64,000 bases of DNA from Hamadaea tsunoensis DSM 44101. Lineage in GTDB: Bacteria; Actinomycetota; Actinomycetes; Mycobacteriales; Micromonosporaceae. Made by a program: the position numbers and the translations under genes. Below, in pieces: positions 44,089-52,734 of this stretch. Below the pieces are notes generated by a model. It did no database searches and was not told the DNA's origin. It saw only the letters and a program-made list of their open reading frames with translations. Location: NCBI RefSeq assembly GCF_000428945.1, contig NZ_AUAX01000005.1, positions 62,001-126,000 on the forward strand, read 5' to 3'. Numbering within the stretch: the stretch's first letter is position 1; every line of letters starts with the position of its first letter.

Positions 44089-45003
44089 ATGCCACACGCG
44101 CCATCAGGAACACAATGGACGATCACCTATGGATCCCAGTCGGCCACCGTCGTCGAGGTGGGCGGCGGCCTGCGCGAATACCGGGACGGTGACCGGGAGA
44201 TCGTCGACGGGTACGCCGAGGACGAGATCTGCCCCAACGGGGCCGGCCAGATCCTGGCGCCCTGGCCGAACCGGCTGCGTGACGGCAAGTACACGTTCGG
44301 CGGGCACACCTGCCAGGCGGCGCTGTCCGAGCCCGCCACCCACAACGCCATCCACGGCCTGGTCCGGTGGCAGCCGGCGACGCTGGTGGACCGGTCGGAG
44401 TCGGCCGTGACCGTGAGCGTGGTCCTGCCGGCCCAGCCCGCGTACCCGTGGACGCTGTCGCTGACGACCCGCCACGAACTGGACGACGCCGGCCTGACGG
44501 TCACGCACACCGCGACCAACCTCGGCGGCGAGCCCGCGCCCTTCGGCCTGGGAGCGCACCCATACCTGTTCCCGCCGGGCGGCTCGGCCGTCGACGACGT
44601 GTGGGTGGGCATCCCGGCCCGGTCCCGGCTGCTGACCGACACGCGGGGGCTGCCGATCGGCGCGGCCAAGGTCACCGGCTCGGAATGGGACTTCGGTACG
44701 CCGAAGCGCCTCGGTCAGAGCGTCCTCGACACCGCGTTCGGCGACGTCGTACGCGACGACAGCGGCCGCTCGGCGGTCACGCTGGCCGTGCTCGACGGCC
44801 CGGCGACGACGATCTGGGCGGACGCCTCGTTCGGCTGGTGGCAGGTGTACACCGCCGACACGACCCCGCCCCCGCGGCGCCGGCGCTCGATCGCGGTCGA
44901 GCCGATGACCTGCCCGCCGGACGCGCTGCGCTCGGGCCGGGACCTGGTGACGCTCAAGCCGGGCGAGCCCTGGACCGCGTCCTGGGGCATCTCCCCCCGC
45001 TGA
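44089..45003 (+). CDS. Aldose 1-epimerase family protein
   Basis: 304 aa galactose-mutarotase-like beta-sandwich. LAPWPNRLRDGKYTFGG, HNAIHGLVRWQP with the conserved His, FGLGAHPYLFPP and the late acidic VEPMTCPPDAL match the family, in which His and Glu catalyse mutarotation of hexoses. The exact sugar is not known. Leaderless, directly after the MFS gene. Confidence 0.88.
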   Translation: MPHAPSGTQWTITYGSQSATVVEVGGGLREYRDGDREIVDGYAEDEICPNGAGQILAPWPNRLRDGKYTFGGHTCQAALSEPATHNAIHGLVRWQPATLVDRSESAVTVSVVLPAQPAYPWTLSLTTRHELDDAGLTVTHTATNLGGEPAPFGLGAHPYLFPPGGSAVDDVWVGIPARSRLLTDTRGLPIGAAKVTGSEWDFGTPKRLGQSVLDTAFGDVVRDDSGRSAVTLAVLDGPATTIWADASFGWWQVYTADTTPPPRRRRSIAVEPMTCPPDALRSGRDLVTLKPGEPWTASWGISPR

Positions 45004-45044
45004 CCGCCCAGCCCGTCGGCTCCCGCCGCCAAGATCACCAGCGG

Positions 45045-45125
45045 CAAGATCCCGTTTGGATCAGGTTTTCGCACGTAATCATGGCCCATGATTCGGGTGA
45101 TTTCCCTGATCCAAACCGGATCTTG
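45045..45125. terminator. Large two-part palindrome between convergent genes
   Basis: Outer arms 45045-45065 and 45105-45125 pair over 21 bp with one mismatch. The 39-nt interior contains a second perfect 7-bp hairpin (AATCATG/CATGATT at 45077-45083 and 45087-45093). Sits between the convergent epimerase and nitroreductase genes; a likely bidirectional terminator or a palindromic repeat element. Confidence 0.6.
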
Positions 45126-45155
45126 GAGCGGCGGCCAGCGCCGCAGCCAGGGTGG

Positions 45156-45764
45156 CTAGGCGGCGGGGTGGAAGCGGCCGCGGTGGACGATCTCGTCGAG
45201 GGGCCGGCGGCCCCGCTTCAACGACGCCGAGCGCCGGTCGGCCGCCCGGTAGCCGAAGGTGATCGCCCCGATCGGCGCGTACGCGTCCGGGACGCCGAAC
45301 GCTTCGCGGAAGGCGGCCAGCCGCTGCGGCGGGATGCCGAAGAAGCAGGCGCCGAGGCCCTCGTCGACGGCCGTCAGCAGCATCAGCAGCGAGGCCATGC
45401 CGGTGTCGATGTACCAGTAGGGCGCCGACCACCGGCTCTCGTCGCGGTCGGCCCAGCCCTTGTCGGGTTCGGCGTACCGGTCGAGGTAGGCGTCCTTGTG
45501 CGCGAGCGGCACGATGATCAGCGGCGCCGTACGCATTCCGGCCAGCCAGCGCGAAGCGGCCCCGGGCGGGGTGGTCGCGGCCCAGAAGGAGTCGAGCGTC
45601 TCCCGCGTCTCCAGCACGAGGAAGGCCCAGCCCTGGCTGAAGCCCGCGCTCGGGGCGTGCGTGGCGTGGGTGAGGATCCGGTCGACCAGGTCGGCGGGTA
45701 CCAGCCGGTCCGGGTCGTAGCCGCGGACCATCCGGCGGGTGCGGACCACGTCACGAAACTCCAT
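45156..45764 (-). CDS. Nitroreductase-family FMN oxidoreductase
   Basis: 202 aa. The N-terminal RRMVRGYDPDRLVP, HAPSAGFSQGWAFLVLE and GLGACFFGIPP are typical nitroreductase FMN-binding elements. Could reduce nitroaromatics, quinones or an F420-type substrate; the natural substrate is unknown. Monocistronic. Confidence 0.88.
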   Translation of the reverse strand: MEFRDVVRTRRMVRGYDPDRLVPADLVDRILTHATHAPSAGFSQGWAFLVLETRETLDSFWAATTPPGAASRWLAGMRTAPLIIVPLAHKDAYLDRYAEPDKGWADRDESRWSAPYWYIDTGMASLLMLLTAVDEGLGACFFGIPPQRLAAFREAFGVPDAYAPIGAITFGYRAADRRSASLKRGRRPLDEIVHRGRFHPAA

Positions 45765-45805
45765 CCGGCCACCCTGTCACACCAGGCCTGCGGCACTATG
45801 AGGGC

Positions 45806-46765
45806 ATGGTCAAGGCTTATGAGGGCGGCGTGGCCCTCGCAGAGGTCGTCCGGTCCCGATTCGTGGAAGGTTTCCATCGCGGTTCCGTCGTTGTCCTGGG
45901 TCCCGACGGGTCGGTCGTGGCGGCCGCCGGGGACGTGACAGGACCGATCTTCCCCCGTTCCTCCAACAAACCCATGCAGGCGGTGGGCATGCTCCGCGCG
46001 GGGCTGCGGCTCGCCGACCCCGCCGATCTCGCCTTGGCGGCGGCCAGTCACTTCGGTCAGGACTTCCACATCTCCCGCGTACGCGCGCTGCTGCGCTCGG
46101 CCGGCCTGGAGGAGACGGTCCTGCGCTGCCCGCCGGACCTGCCGCTCGACGAGGACGCGCGCGCGGCGGTGCTGCGTGCCGGGGGTACGCGTGAACGCGT
46201 CTACATGAACTGCTCCGGCAAGCACGCCGGCATGCTGCTGACGTGCCTGGCCGCGGGCTGGGAGCTGGAGGGCTACCTCGACCAGGACCACCCGCTCCAG
46301 GTACGCCTCCGCGACGCCCTCGAGACCTGCGCCGGTGAACCGGTCGCGGCGACCGGGATCGACGGCTGCGGCGCGCCCGTCATGGCGATCTCGCTGACCG
46401 GCCTGGCCCGCTCGTTCCTCGGCCTGGTCGACGCCCCCGAGGGATCGGCCGAGCGGTCGGTGGCCGACGCGATGCGCGCGTACCCGGAGATCGTCAGCGG
46501 CACGAACCAGCACGACGACCGGCTCATGAAGGGCGTCACCGGCCTGCTGTCGAAGGGCGGCGCCGAGGGCGTGCACGCACTGGCGGTGCCGGGTGTGGGC
46601 GCGGTGGCGCTGAAGATCGACGACGGCGGCATGCGGGCCCGGATGCCCGTGGTGGCCAGCGCCCTGCGACGGCTCGGAGTGGTCGCCCCGGTGCTGGACG
46701 AGTTGACCGAGGAGCCCCTGCTCGGCGGCGGTGTACGCGTCGGCGCGGTGCACGCCATCTGGTGA
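45806..46765 (+). CDS. L-asparaginase II family protein
   Basis: 319 aa of the thermolabile (Rhizobium-type) asparaginase family. Motifs SSNKPMQAVGML, MNCSGKHAGMLLTCLAAGW, GIDGCGAPVMAISLTGLA and the terminal GVRVGAVHAIW. It hydrolyses asparagine to aspartate and ammonia in characterised relatives. No signal peptide. A CACTAT box 6 nt before the ATG suggests a leaderless message. Confidence 0.88.
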   Translation: MVKAYEGGVALAEVVRSRFVEGFHRGSVVVLGPDGSVVAAAGDVTGPIFPRSSNKPMQAVGMLRAGLRLADPADLALAAASHFGQDFHISRVRALLRSAGLEETVLRCPPDLPLDEDARAAVLRAGGTRERVYMNCSGKHAGMLLTCLAAGWELEGYLDQDHPLQVRLRDALETCAGEPVAATGIDGCGAPVMAISLTGLARSFLGLVDAPEGSAERSVADAMRAYPEIVSGTNQHDDRLMKGVTGLLSKGGAEGVHALAVPGVGAVALKIDDGGMRARMPVVASALRRLGVVAPVLDELTEEPLLGGGVRVGAVHAIW

Positions 46766-46778
46766 GCCCGCTCACGAC

Positions 46779-46832
46779 TGCTTACAGAAGTTACCATTCT
46801 GCTTGCAATTGTTAACACGGCGCGGCTAGGTT
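46779..46832 (+). promoter_or_regulatory. Promoter and direct-repeat operator of the XRE-hbhA operon
   Basis: TTGCAA (46803-46808) and TAGGTT (46827-46832) are 18 nt apart, with 7 nt from TAGGTT to the GTG at 46840. Two related boxes, TGCTTACAGAAGTTAC (46779-46794) and TGCTTGCAATTGTTAAC (46800-46816), repeat with a 21-bp period, and the second covers the -35. The layout suggests binding on one DNA face, probably by the encoded XRE protein. Confidence 0.55.
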
Positions 46833-46839
46833 GGCGGAC

Positions 46840-47214
46840 GTGCAGACACCTGACATCGGCTCGTTCATCAAGGACCTGCGGGAGAACGCCAAGATCTCCC
46901 TGCGGCAGCTTGCCGAGCAGGCCGGTGTCAGCAACGCGTACATCAGCCAGATCGAACGAGGGCTGCGCAAGCCGAGCGCGGAGGTACTCGCCTCCATCGC
47001 GTCGGCGCTGCGGGTCTCCACCCCGGCCATGTATCTGCGAGCGGGACTGCTCGGCACCGACGACACGCACGGCGTACTCGCCGCCATCGCCGCCGACGCC
47101 GAGCTGACCCTGGCGCAGAAGCAATCCCTCACCCAGATCTACGAGACGTTCCGCCGGGAGAACGCCCGCGAGGCAGCGGGCACCGACGGCGTACCAGTTG
47201 AGGAGAAACCGTGA
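46840..47214 (+). CDS. XRE-family helix-turn-helix regulator
   Basis: 124 aa from GTG 46840; TTG 46831 is a weaker start. HTH at residues ~10-65 with ISLRQLAEQAGVSNAYISQI and GLRKPSAEVLASIASALRVS. A helical C-terminus follows (LTLAQKQSLTQIYETFRREN). Matches the regulator encoded just upstream of hbhA in mycobacteria (Rv0474). Stop overlaps the next start by 4 nt (GTGA), so it is coupled to the HbhA-like gene. Confidence 0.88.
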   Translation: MQTPDIGSFIKDLRENAKISLRQLAEQAGVSNAYISQIERGLRKPSAEVLASIASALRVSTPAMYLRAGLLGTDDTHGVLAAIAADAELTLAQKQSLTQIYETFRRENAREAAGTDGVPVEEKP

Positions 47215-47615
47215 GCACCACGAAGAGCGAGCAGAAGTACGCGACTGCGGTCTACGCGGCGGCCGGCCTGGGCGACCTGGCCGTAGAGCAGCTGCGCAAG
47301 CTGCCGGCGCTGGCCGGCGAACTGCGGGAGCGGGCCGAGAAGCTGCGCGAGCAGGCACCGACGCTGCGCGCGCAGGCGACCGGGCTGACCGGCAAGGTCG
47401 AGGTGGACCGGATCCGGACCGTGGTCCTGGCCAACGCGCAGAAGGCCGCCGACGTGGCCGTCGGCGTGTACGGCGACCTGGTCGCCCGGGGTACCAAGGT
47501 CATCGACAAGGAGACCCCGGTCGAGACGGTCCCGGACTTCACCGTGCCGGAATCCGCCGCCGAGCCCGCGGCCCCGGCGGCCAAGCCGGTACGCAAGCCG
47601 AAGACCGCCAAGTAG
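47211..47615 (+). CDS. HbhA-like heparin-binding-type helical protein
   Basis: 134 aa. Long amphipathic helices (LAVEQLRKLPALAGELRERA, EKLREQAPTLRAQATG) and a Lys/Ala/Pro C-terminus (AAKPVRKPKTAK) parallel mycobacterial heparin-binding haemagglutinin, though the basic tail is shorter. The regulator-HbhA-DUF2516 order matches Rv0474-Rv0476. In this organism a role in membrane or lipid association is more likely than host adhesion, which is an inference. Confidence 0.78.
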   Translation: MSTTKSEQKYATAVYAAAGLGDLAVEQLRKLPALAGELRERAEKLREQAPTLRAQATGLTGKVEVDRIRTVVLANAQKAADVAVGVYGDLVARGTKVIDKETPVETVPDFTVPESAAEPAAPAAKPVRKPKTAK

Positions 47616-47679
47616 CCGTCCGGCAAGACCCTGACGACCGGGGGCGCCCTGCGAACGAGCGGGGGCGTCCCCGGTCGCT

Positions 47680-47685
47680 TACTCT
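47680..47685 (+). promoter_or_regulatory. -10 box of the leaderless DUF2516 gene
   Basis: TACTCT followed by 7 nt and the ATG at 47693; no Shine-Dalgarno sequence. Confidence 0.45.
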
Positions 47686-47692
47686 TGGCGGC

Positions 47693-48010
47693 ATGGGCAT
47701 GGCGGCGGCGCCGGTGTTCTACACCGGCATCCTTTACTGGCTCAACGTGGCGATCGACCTCGTGGCGATCGTCATCGAGGCCTGGGCGTTGATCCACTGC
47801 ATACGGCAGCGGCCGGACGCCTTCGCGGCCCTGGGAACGATCGCCAAGGGCGGCTGGATCGTCATTCTGGTGCTGGCGCTGCTGATCACCGCGCTGTTCG
47901 GCGTCTTCGGCGGGGTGTTCCTGCTCGGCCTCATCGGCCTCGGCTTCGCCGGCTACTACCTGCTGCAGGTGCGGTCGGGCTTCCGAGATCTCATGGAGGG
48001 CCGCTGGTGA
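47693..48010 (+). CDS. DUF2516 small membrane protein
   Basis: 105 aa with three hydrophobic segments (VAIDLVAIVIEAWALIHCI, GGWIVILVLALLITALFGVF, FLLGLIGLGFAGYYLL). The DUF2516 family accompanies hbhA in mycobacteria (Rv0476). Its stop overlaps the hydrolase GTG by 4 nt. Function unknown. Confidence 0.82.
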   Translation: MGMAAAPVFYTGILYWLNVAIDLVAIVIEAWALIHCIRQRPDAFAALGTIAKGGWIVILVLALLITALFGVFGGVFLLGLIGLGFAGYYLLQVRSGFRDLMEGRW

Positions 48011-48894
48011 ACCAGTTCCGCTGGCCACCGCCCCCCGACGGCACGCCGCGGCGGGTCCGGCCACGGTACGCGGCGCCCCGCTCGGCCCGGCCCGCGCCGC
48101 TGGCCGCGGCCACCGAGCTCGTGGCGACACCGCATGGGGTCACCCTCGAACGCCTGGTCACCGGCATCGGTGATCCCGTCACGATCTTCGCGCACGGCCT
48201 CGCGCAGGGCATCGCCGAGACCCGCGTCTACGGCAGCGGCGTCACCGGCCGCCGCGTCTTCTTCCAGTTCCGCGGGCACGGCCGCTCGGACGCGCCGGAA
48301 GCCGGCTGGACCTACGCCGACCTCGCCCGCGACCTGCGGACGATCGCCGATCTGTCCGGCGCCACCCGCGCGCTGGGCGTGAGCCTCGGCGCCGGCGCCC
48401 TGTGCCGGCTGCTCGTCGAGTCGCCGAACCGGTTCGAGCGGCTCGTCTTCGTCCTGCCGGCCGTCCTCGACCACCGGGGTACGCCGGCCAGCCGCGACCG
48501 CATCACCACCCTGCTGGAGGCGCTGGCCAGCGGCGACATCGGCCAGCTCGCCAACCAGCTGGTCGCCGAGGTCCCGAAGACGTTCCGCAACGCGGCACCC
48601 GGCTGGGCGTACGTGCGGCAGCGGCTGGACTCGCTCCTGCGTGACGGGCTCGCCCCCGGCGTCGCGGCGTTCGCCGAGCAGACGGCCGTGGCCAACGCCG
48701 CCGTGCTGTCCAGCGTGACCGCTCCGGCCCTGGTCATCGGCTGTCTCGGCGACGAACTGCACCCGGTCTCGGTGGCCGAGGAGCTGGCCGCGGTGCTGCC
48801 CGGCGCCGAGCTGCAGATCTACCAGCGCCCGGCTCTGCTGTGGACGGAGCGCGCCGACCTCCGCGAACGGATCACGTCCTTCCTCAACCAGTGA
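48007..48894 (+). CDS. Alpha/beta hydrolase
   Basis: 295 aa. Nucleophile elbow GVSLGAG with Ser126; oxyanion segment FAHGLAQG near residue 61 and the GHGRSD loop near residue 90. The likely acid is in IGCLGDELHPVS and the histidine follows there. The first ~45 residues are Pro/Arg-rich and probably flexible. Translationally coupled to DUF2516. Substrate unknown. Confidence 0.82.
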   Translation: MNQFRWPPPPDGTPRRVRPRYAAPRSARPAPLAAATELVATPHGVTLERLVTGIGDPVTIFAHGLAQGIAETRVYGSGVTGRRVFFQFRGHGRSDAPEAGWTYADLARDLRTIADLSGATRALGVSLGAGALCRLLVESPNRFERLVFVLPAVLDHRGTPASRDRITTLLEALASGDIGQLANQLVAEVPKTFRNAAPGWAYVRQRLDSLLRDGLAPGVAAFAEQTAVANAAVLSSVTAPALVIGCLGDELHPVSVAEELAAVLPGAELQIYQRPALLWTERADLRERITSFLNQ

Positions 48895-48920
48895 GGGCCG
48901 GTTCCCGCCCCGGGTAGGCG

Positions 48921-48926
48921 TACGCT
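48921..48926 (+). promoter_or_regulatory. -10 box of the leaderless AlaX gene
   Basis: TACGCT followed by 8 nt and the ATG at 48935. Confidence 0.4.
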
Positions 48927-48934
48927 GCGGTCTC

Positions 48935-49666
48935 ATGGGTGTCACGCGCCACGGGCGTACCGACCGGCTGGACCTGCTCGACCCGACCCTGCGCGAATGG
49001 GAGTGCACCGTTCTCGCGTCGGACGCCGAGGGCATCGTGCTCGACCGGTCGGCCTTCTACCCGGGCGGCGGCGGCCAGCCACCGGACCACGGCGTACTGC
49101 TGTGGAACGGGGTGCAGACCCGGATCGAGGGCACCCGCAAGGGCGACGACCTGTATCTCCTGCCCGCCGAGGGCGCCCTCCTCCCGCCCGTCGGTACGCA
49201 GGTCACCGGGGCGGTCGAGGACGAGCGGCGGACGCTGCTGATGCGTACGCACTCCGGCCTGCACGTGCTCTGCGGAGTGGTGTTCCGCGACTTCGGTGCG
49301 CTGGTCACCGGCGGCAACATGGAACCCGGCGAGGCCCGGATGGACTTCAACCTGCCCGAGGTGCCGGGCGACTTCAAGGCCCGCCTGGAAGAGCTGGTCA
49401 ACGCCGAGGTCGCGGCGGACCGCCAGGTCGTCACGAAGGTGCTCGGCCGGGACGAGGCGCTCAGCCTGCCCGACATCATCCGCACCCAGTCCAACCTGAT
49501 CCCGGCCGACGAGCAGGAGATCCGCATCGTCGACATCGTCGGGCTGGACGTTCAAGCCGACGGCGGCACCCATGTGGCGTCCACGGCGAGCGTCGGTCAG
49601 GTCCAGGTGCTCAAAGTGGAGAGCAAGGGCAAGGCCAACCGGCGGGTACGCGTACGCCTCGTGTGA
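48935..49666 (+). CDS. Alanyl-tRNA editing protein, AlaX-like
   Basis: 243 aa. Resembles the editing and C-terminal parts of AlaRS: SAFYPGGGGQPPDHG, then zinc-type His106-x3-His110 (THSGLHVLCG) and GGTHVAST at 210-217 with His213. In canonical AlaX the last motif is Cys-Gly-Gly-Thr-His, but here the Cys position is Asp209, so one zinc ligand is changed. AlaX enzymes hydrolyse Ser- or Gly-mischarged tRNA-Ala. Activity is plausible but the altered ligand is notable. Confidence 0.85.
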   Translation: MGVTRHGRTDRLDLLDPTLREWECTVLASDAEGIVLDRSAFYPGGGGQPPDHGVLLWNGVQTRIEGTRKGDDLYLLPAEGALLPPVGTQVTGAVEDERRTLLMRTHSGLHVLCGVVFRDFGALVTGGNMEPGEARMDFNLPEVPGDFKARLEELVNAEVAADRQVVTKVLGRDEALSLPDIIRTQSNLIPADEQEIRIVDIVGLDVQADGGTHVASTASVGQVQVLKVESKGKANRRVRVRLV

Positions 49667-49669
49667 CGG

Positions 49670-49675
49670 TATCTT
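49670..49675 (+). promoter_or_regulatory. -10 box of the leaderless EI24 gene
   Basis: TATCTT followed by 7 nt and the ATG at 49683. Confidence 0.5.
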
Positions 49676-49682
49676 CGCCCCC

Positions 49683-50438
49683 ATGGTGGCGAAGCCGGTG
49701 TCGCAGTTCTCGACGGGAGTACGCCTTTTCGCGCGGGGGCTGAAGGTCTACGGCCGCAGTCCGGGCCTGGTCCTGCTCGGCATCGTGCCCGCGCTGATCA
49801 CGCTGCTGCTGTTCGCGTTCCTCTTCGGACTGCTCGTGTACTTCGTGGACGACCTGTCCGCGGACGTGACGTGGTTCGCCGACGACTGGTCCGACGGATG
49901 GCGTACGGCGATCCACATCGCGGCCGGCGTCGGGCTGATCGGGATCGCCCTGCTCGTCTGGGTCGTCTCGTTCACGGCGGTCACCCTCGTCATCGGCGAG
50001 CCCTTCTACGAGAAGATCTCCGAGCGGGTCGAGGCCCATCTGGGCGGCGGCCCCGGCGAGGTCAGGTCCGGCTTCTGGAAGGAACTCGGCCGGGGCATCC
50101 GGGACTCGATCCGGGTCACGGCGCTGTCGGTGCTGATCGGCGTACCGCTGTTCCTGTGCGGCTTCATCCCGGTCGTCGGCCAGACCGTCGTGCCCGTGAT
50201 CGGTGCTCTCGTCGGCGGATGGTTCCTGTCGGTCGAACTCGTCGGCGTCGCCTTCACCCGTCGCGGCCTGCGGATGCGGGATCGGCTCGCCCATCTGCGT
50301 ACCCGCCGCTGGACGGCCCTGGGCTTCGGGGTGTGCGTCTTCCTCTGCTTCCTGATCCCGCTCGGCTCAGTCCTGATCATGCCCGCCGCCGTGGCCGGCG
50401 GCACTCTCCTGGCCCGCGAAGTCCTCGACGAAGCCTGA
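49683..50438 (+). CDS. EI24/CysZ-like membrane protein
   Basis: 251 aa, four to six helices. FSTGVRLFARGLKVYGRSPG at the N-terminus, GEPFYEKISERVEAHLGG in the middle and VAFTRRGLRMRDRLAHLR near the end are EI24-domain features. CysZ in proteobacteria imports sulfate; actinobacterial members are uncharacterised. Monocistronic and leaderless by appearance. Confidence 0.85.
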   Translation: MVAKPVSQFSTGVRLFARGLKVYGRSPGLVLLGIVPALITLLLFAFLFGLLVYFVDDLSADVTWFADDWSDGWRTAIHIAAGVGLIGIALLVWVVSFTAVTLVIGEPFYEKISERVEAHLGGGPGEVRSGFWKELGRGIRDSIRVTALSVLIGVPLFLCGFIPVVGQTVVPVIGALVGGWFLSVELVGVAFTRRGLRMRDRLAHLRTRRWTALGFGVCVFLCFLIPLGSVLIMPAAVAGGTLLAREVLDEA

Positions 50439-50453
50439 CGCCCCCCGTCTTGC

Positions 50454-50525
50454 GACGATCTTGCGCGAATGTTCGGGCATATCGGGTACTTCGGACGAAA
50501 TTTGAGACATTCGCGCAAGATCGTC
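50454..50525. repeat. 72-bp palindromic element, copy 1
   Basis: Perfect 19-bp arms (GACGATCTTGCGCGAATGT at 50454-50472 and its complement at 50507-50525) enclose 34 nt. It sits between convergent genes, so it can also serve as a bidirectional terminator. A second copy with similar interior sequence lies at 62771-62842, which shows this is a dispersed element rather than only a terminator. Confidence 0.85.
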
Positions 50526-50543
50526 GGGTGAAGGGGGAGGGTG

Positions 50544-51521
50544 CTAGACGCCGACCAGGCGTGCGTGCTGTGCGGCGTCGGCCTCGACTGCCGGCATACC
50601 CGTCGCCTTGAGCAGATTGAACACGGCCGCGTCCGCGCTGGCCGCGACTCCGGCCGCGCCGAGGCTGAGGTGGTCCGACCGCATCATCGAGATCCACTGC
50701 GCCGACGAGATCAGCAGCGGCCGGGCATTGCTCAGGCACCCGTCCCGGTCGAGTTCCTCGCGCAGTACGCCGATCCCGTCCGCCAGCGTGTCGAGTGCCT
50801 GCGGCAGTGGGGACGGGACGTGTTCGCCCGCGCGGAGGATGCCCCACCAGGCGTGTTCGGCCACGCCGCGGATGTTGCGGACGGCGTCCCCGATGTTCGC
50901 CGCCGTACGCGTGTACGCGGTCAGATCCTGCCCGGTGGACCACTTGATCAGGAAGGCCGAGCGGCGGACCTGGAGCAGCACTTCGTCGAGGCGGTGCAGG
51001 CCGGCGTCGGTGCCGACCAGGGAGTAGACGGCGGCCCCGGCCGTCGGCGGATCCTGCCGGCGCAGAGCGGTCGAGACCGCCCGGATGTTGCCCGCCAGTT
51101 CGGACAGCAGCGGGTCGATCGCGGTGTTGACCAGGCGTACGGGAGATCGGGGTGTGGTGAACCATGCGACGCCGATGGCTGTGGCGGTGCCGATCGCGGC
51201 GTCGATGAGCACGTGCGGCGTACTCCAGGAGGGGCCGACGACGGCGGTCAGGAGTGCGCCGATCACGACGCCGAACGACATTTCCACGGCGCGCCGGTGG
51301 TGGCGCGCGCAGATGAGCTCCATGGTCGCGACGGCGAGCAGGGGAGCGAAGACGGGGAAGCCCGTGTGGCCGAGGAGCAGGGCCAGGCCGCTGGAGATCA
51401 CCACGGCCAGCAGGATCTGCCAGGCGATGGGCCGGATGACCGGCCAGGCGTCGCGGACGATGGGCAGGATGCCGCGGCGTGAAGCGTCGCCGGTCGGTAC
51501 GCGCGGTACAGAGGCAGACAT
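50544..51521 (-). CDS. FUSC-family (aromatic-acid-exporter-like) membrane protein
   Basis: 325 aa from ATG 51521. N-terminal membrane half with about five helices (ILLAVVISSGLALLLGHTGF, FGVVIGALLTAVVGPSW, IDAAIGTATAIGVAWF) and a cytoplasmic helical C-terminal half. FUSC proteins are putative exporters of aromatic acids; function here is inferred. Ends beside the palindromic element. Divergent from htpX. Confidence 0.82.
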   Translation of the reverse strand: MSASVPRVPTGDASRRGILPIVRDAWPVIRPIAWQILLAVVISSGLALLLGHTGFPVFAPLLAVATMELICARHHRRAVEMSFGVVIGALLTAVVGPSWSTPHVLIDAAIGTATAIGVAWFTTPRSPVRLVNTAIDPLLSELAGNIRAVSTALRRQDPPTAGAAVYSLVGTDAGLHRLDEVLLQVRRSAFLIKWSTGQDLTAYTRTAANIGDAVRNIRGVAEHAWWGILRAGEHVPSPLPQALDTLADGIGVLREELDRDGCLSNARPLLISSAQWISMMRSDHLSLGAAGVAASADAAVFNLLKATGMPAVEADAAQHARLVGV

Positions 51522-51846
51522 CGGCTGCAAACCTCCTCGCGGGGTCGCTGCGGTGCAGGGTGAACCGAGCGCGACGCTGCGCGGGGTGATCTGACCAGTC
51601 TCCGCGCTTTGCCCGGCTCGTCCAGGGTTTTTGGGGTAGATGTGGTTTAGCTGGCATTCGGCGATCTACGACGCTCTGTCGTTGTTTCGCCTCACACTCA
51701 GGAAAAACCAGCTCATTCACAGGAGGCTCACAGCGCCGCATTGGATGATGCAGTACGGGCGATCAGTTGTATCTGACAGAGACGCCCGGCTCGATCGAAG
51801 GCGACCGGCCGGCGCTCTCGCCCAGACCACACCGACAGGAGTGATC
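51522..51846. other. 325-nt divergent spacer between FUSC and htpX genes
   Basis: No gene seen. It should hold promoters for both genes. A hairpin-capable CGGGCG...CGCCCG pair (51756-51761 and 51783-51788) enclosing GATCAG/CTGA lies in the htpX 5' UTR. The stretch around 51630-51720 is relatively AT-rich. I recognise no riboswitch. Confidence 0.4.
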
Positions 51847-52722
51847 GTGCACAGCCACAACGGGCTCAAGACGGCCGCGCTGCTCGGCCTGCTCTCCGCC
51901 CTCATCCTGGGCGTGGGCTACTGGATCGGCGGCAGTACGGGTTTCGTCATCGCCATCGTCCTCGCCCTCGGGATGAACGGCGTCAGCTACTTCTTCTCCG
52001 ACAAGATCGCGCTGCGCTCCATGGGCGCCCAGCCCGTCTCCGAGGCGGAGTTCCCGGCGCTGTACCAGATGGTGCGCGAGCTGTCCCAGCAGGCGGGCAA
52101 GCCCATGCCCCGGCTGTACGTCAGCCCCACCTCGCAGCCCAACGCCTTCGCGACCGGCCGCAACCCGCAGAACGCCGCGGTCTGCGTCACCTCGGGCATC
52201 ACCCAGATCCTCGACTACCGCGAGCTGCGCGGGGTCATCGGCCATGAGCTGTCGCACGTCTACAACCGCGACATCCTGATCTCCAGCGTGGCCGGCGCGC
52301 TCGCCAGCATCATCACGATGCTGGCCAACCTCGCCTGGTTCATCCCGCTCGGCGGCGACGACGAGGACGGCCCCAATCCGGCCGTGTTCCTGCTGATGCT
52401 GATCCTCGGCCCGCTGGCCGCGTCCATCATCCAGCTCGCCATCAGCCGCAGTCGCGAGTTCCAGGCCGACGAGTCGGGCGCCCGGCTCGCCGCGGACCCG
52501 CTCGCGCTCGCCTCGGCCCTGCGCAAGATTCACATGGGTACGCAGCAGATGCCCCTGCCCGCCGACGCCGGGCTGACGAGCACCGCACACCTCATGATCG
52601 ACAACCCGTTCCGGGGCGGCGGCATCGCGAACCTCTTCTCCACGCACCCGCCGATGGAGGAGCGCGTACGCCGGCTGGAACTCATGGCCGCCAATTCGGG
52701 ACCGGTGCAGTACCTGCGGTGA
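51847..52722 (+). CDS. htpX: HtpX-family M48 membrane metalloprotease
   Basis: 291 aa. Zinc motif HELSH at residues 133-137 (His133, Glu134, His137) with the third ligand in REFQADESGA. Two N-terminal helices (ALLGLLSALILGVGYWI, TGFVIAIVLALGMNGVSYFF) and two more after the active site. HtpX degrades misfolded membrane proteins. GTG 51847 with AGGAG 5 nt upstream is preferred. Followed by a strong terminator. Confidence 0.93.
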   Translation: MHSHNGLKTAALLGLLSALILGVGYWIGGSTGFVIAIVLALGMNGVSYFFSDKIALRSMGAQPVSEAEFPALYQMVRELSQQAGKPMPRLYVSPTSQPNAFATGRNPQNAAVCVTSGITQILDYRELRGVIGHELSHVYNRDILISSVAGALASIITMLANLAWFIPLGGDDEDGPNPAVFLLMLILGPLAASIIQLAISRSREFQADESGARLAADPLALASALRKIHMGTQQMPLPADAGLTSTAHLMIDNPFRGGGIANLFSTHPPMEERVRRLELMAANSGPVQYLR

Positions 52723-52734
52723 CCCTCGTTCACC

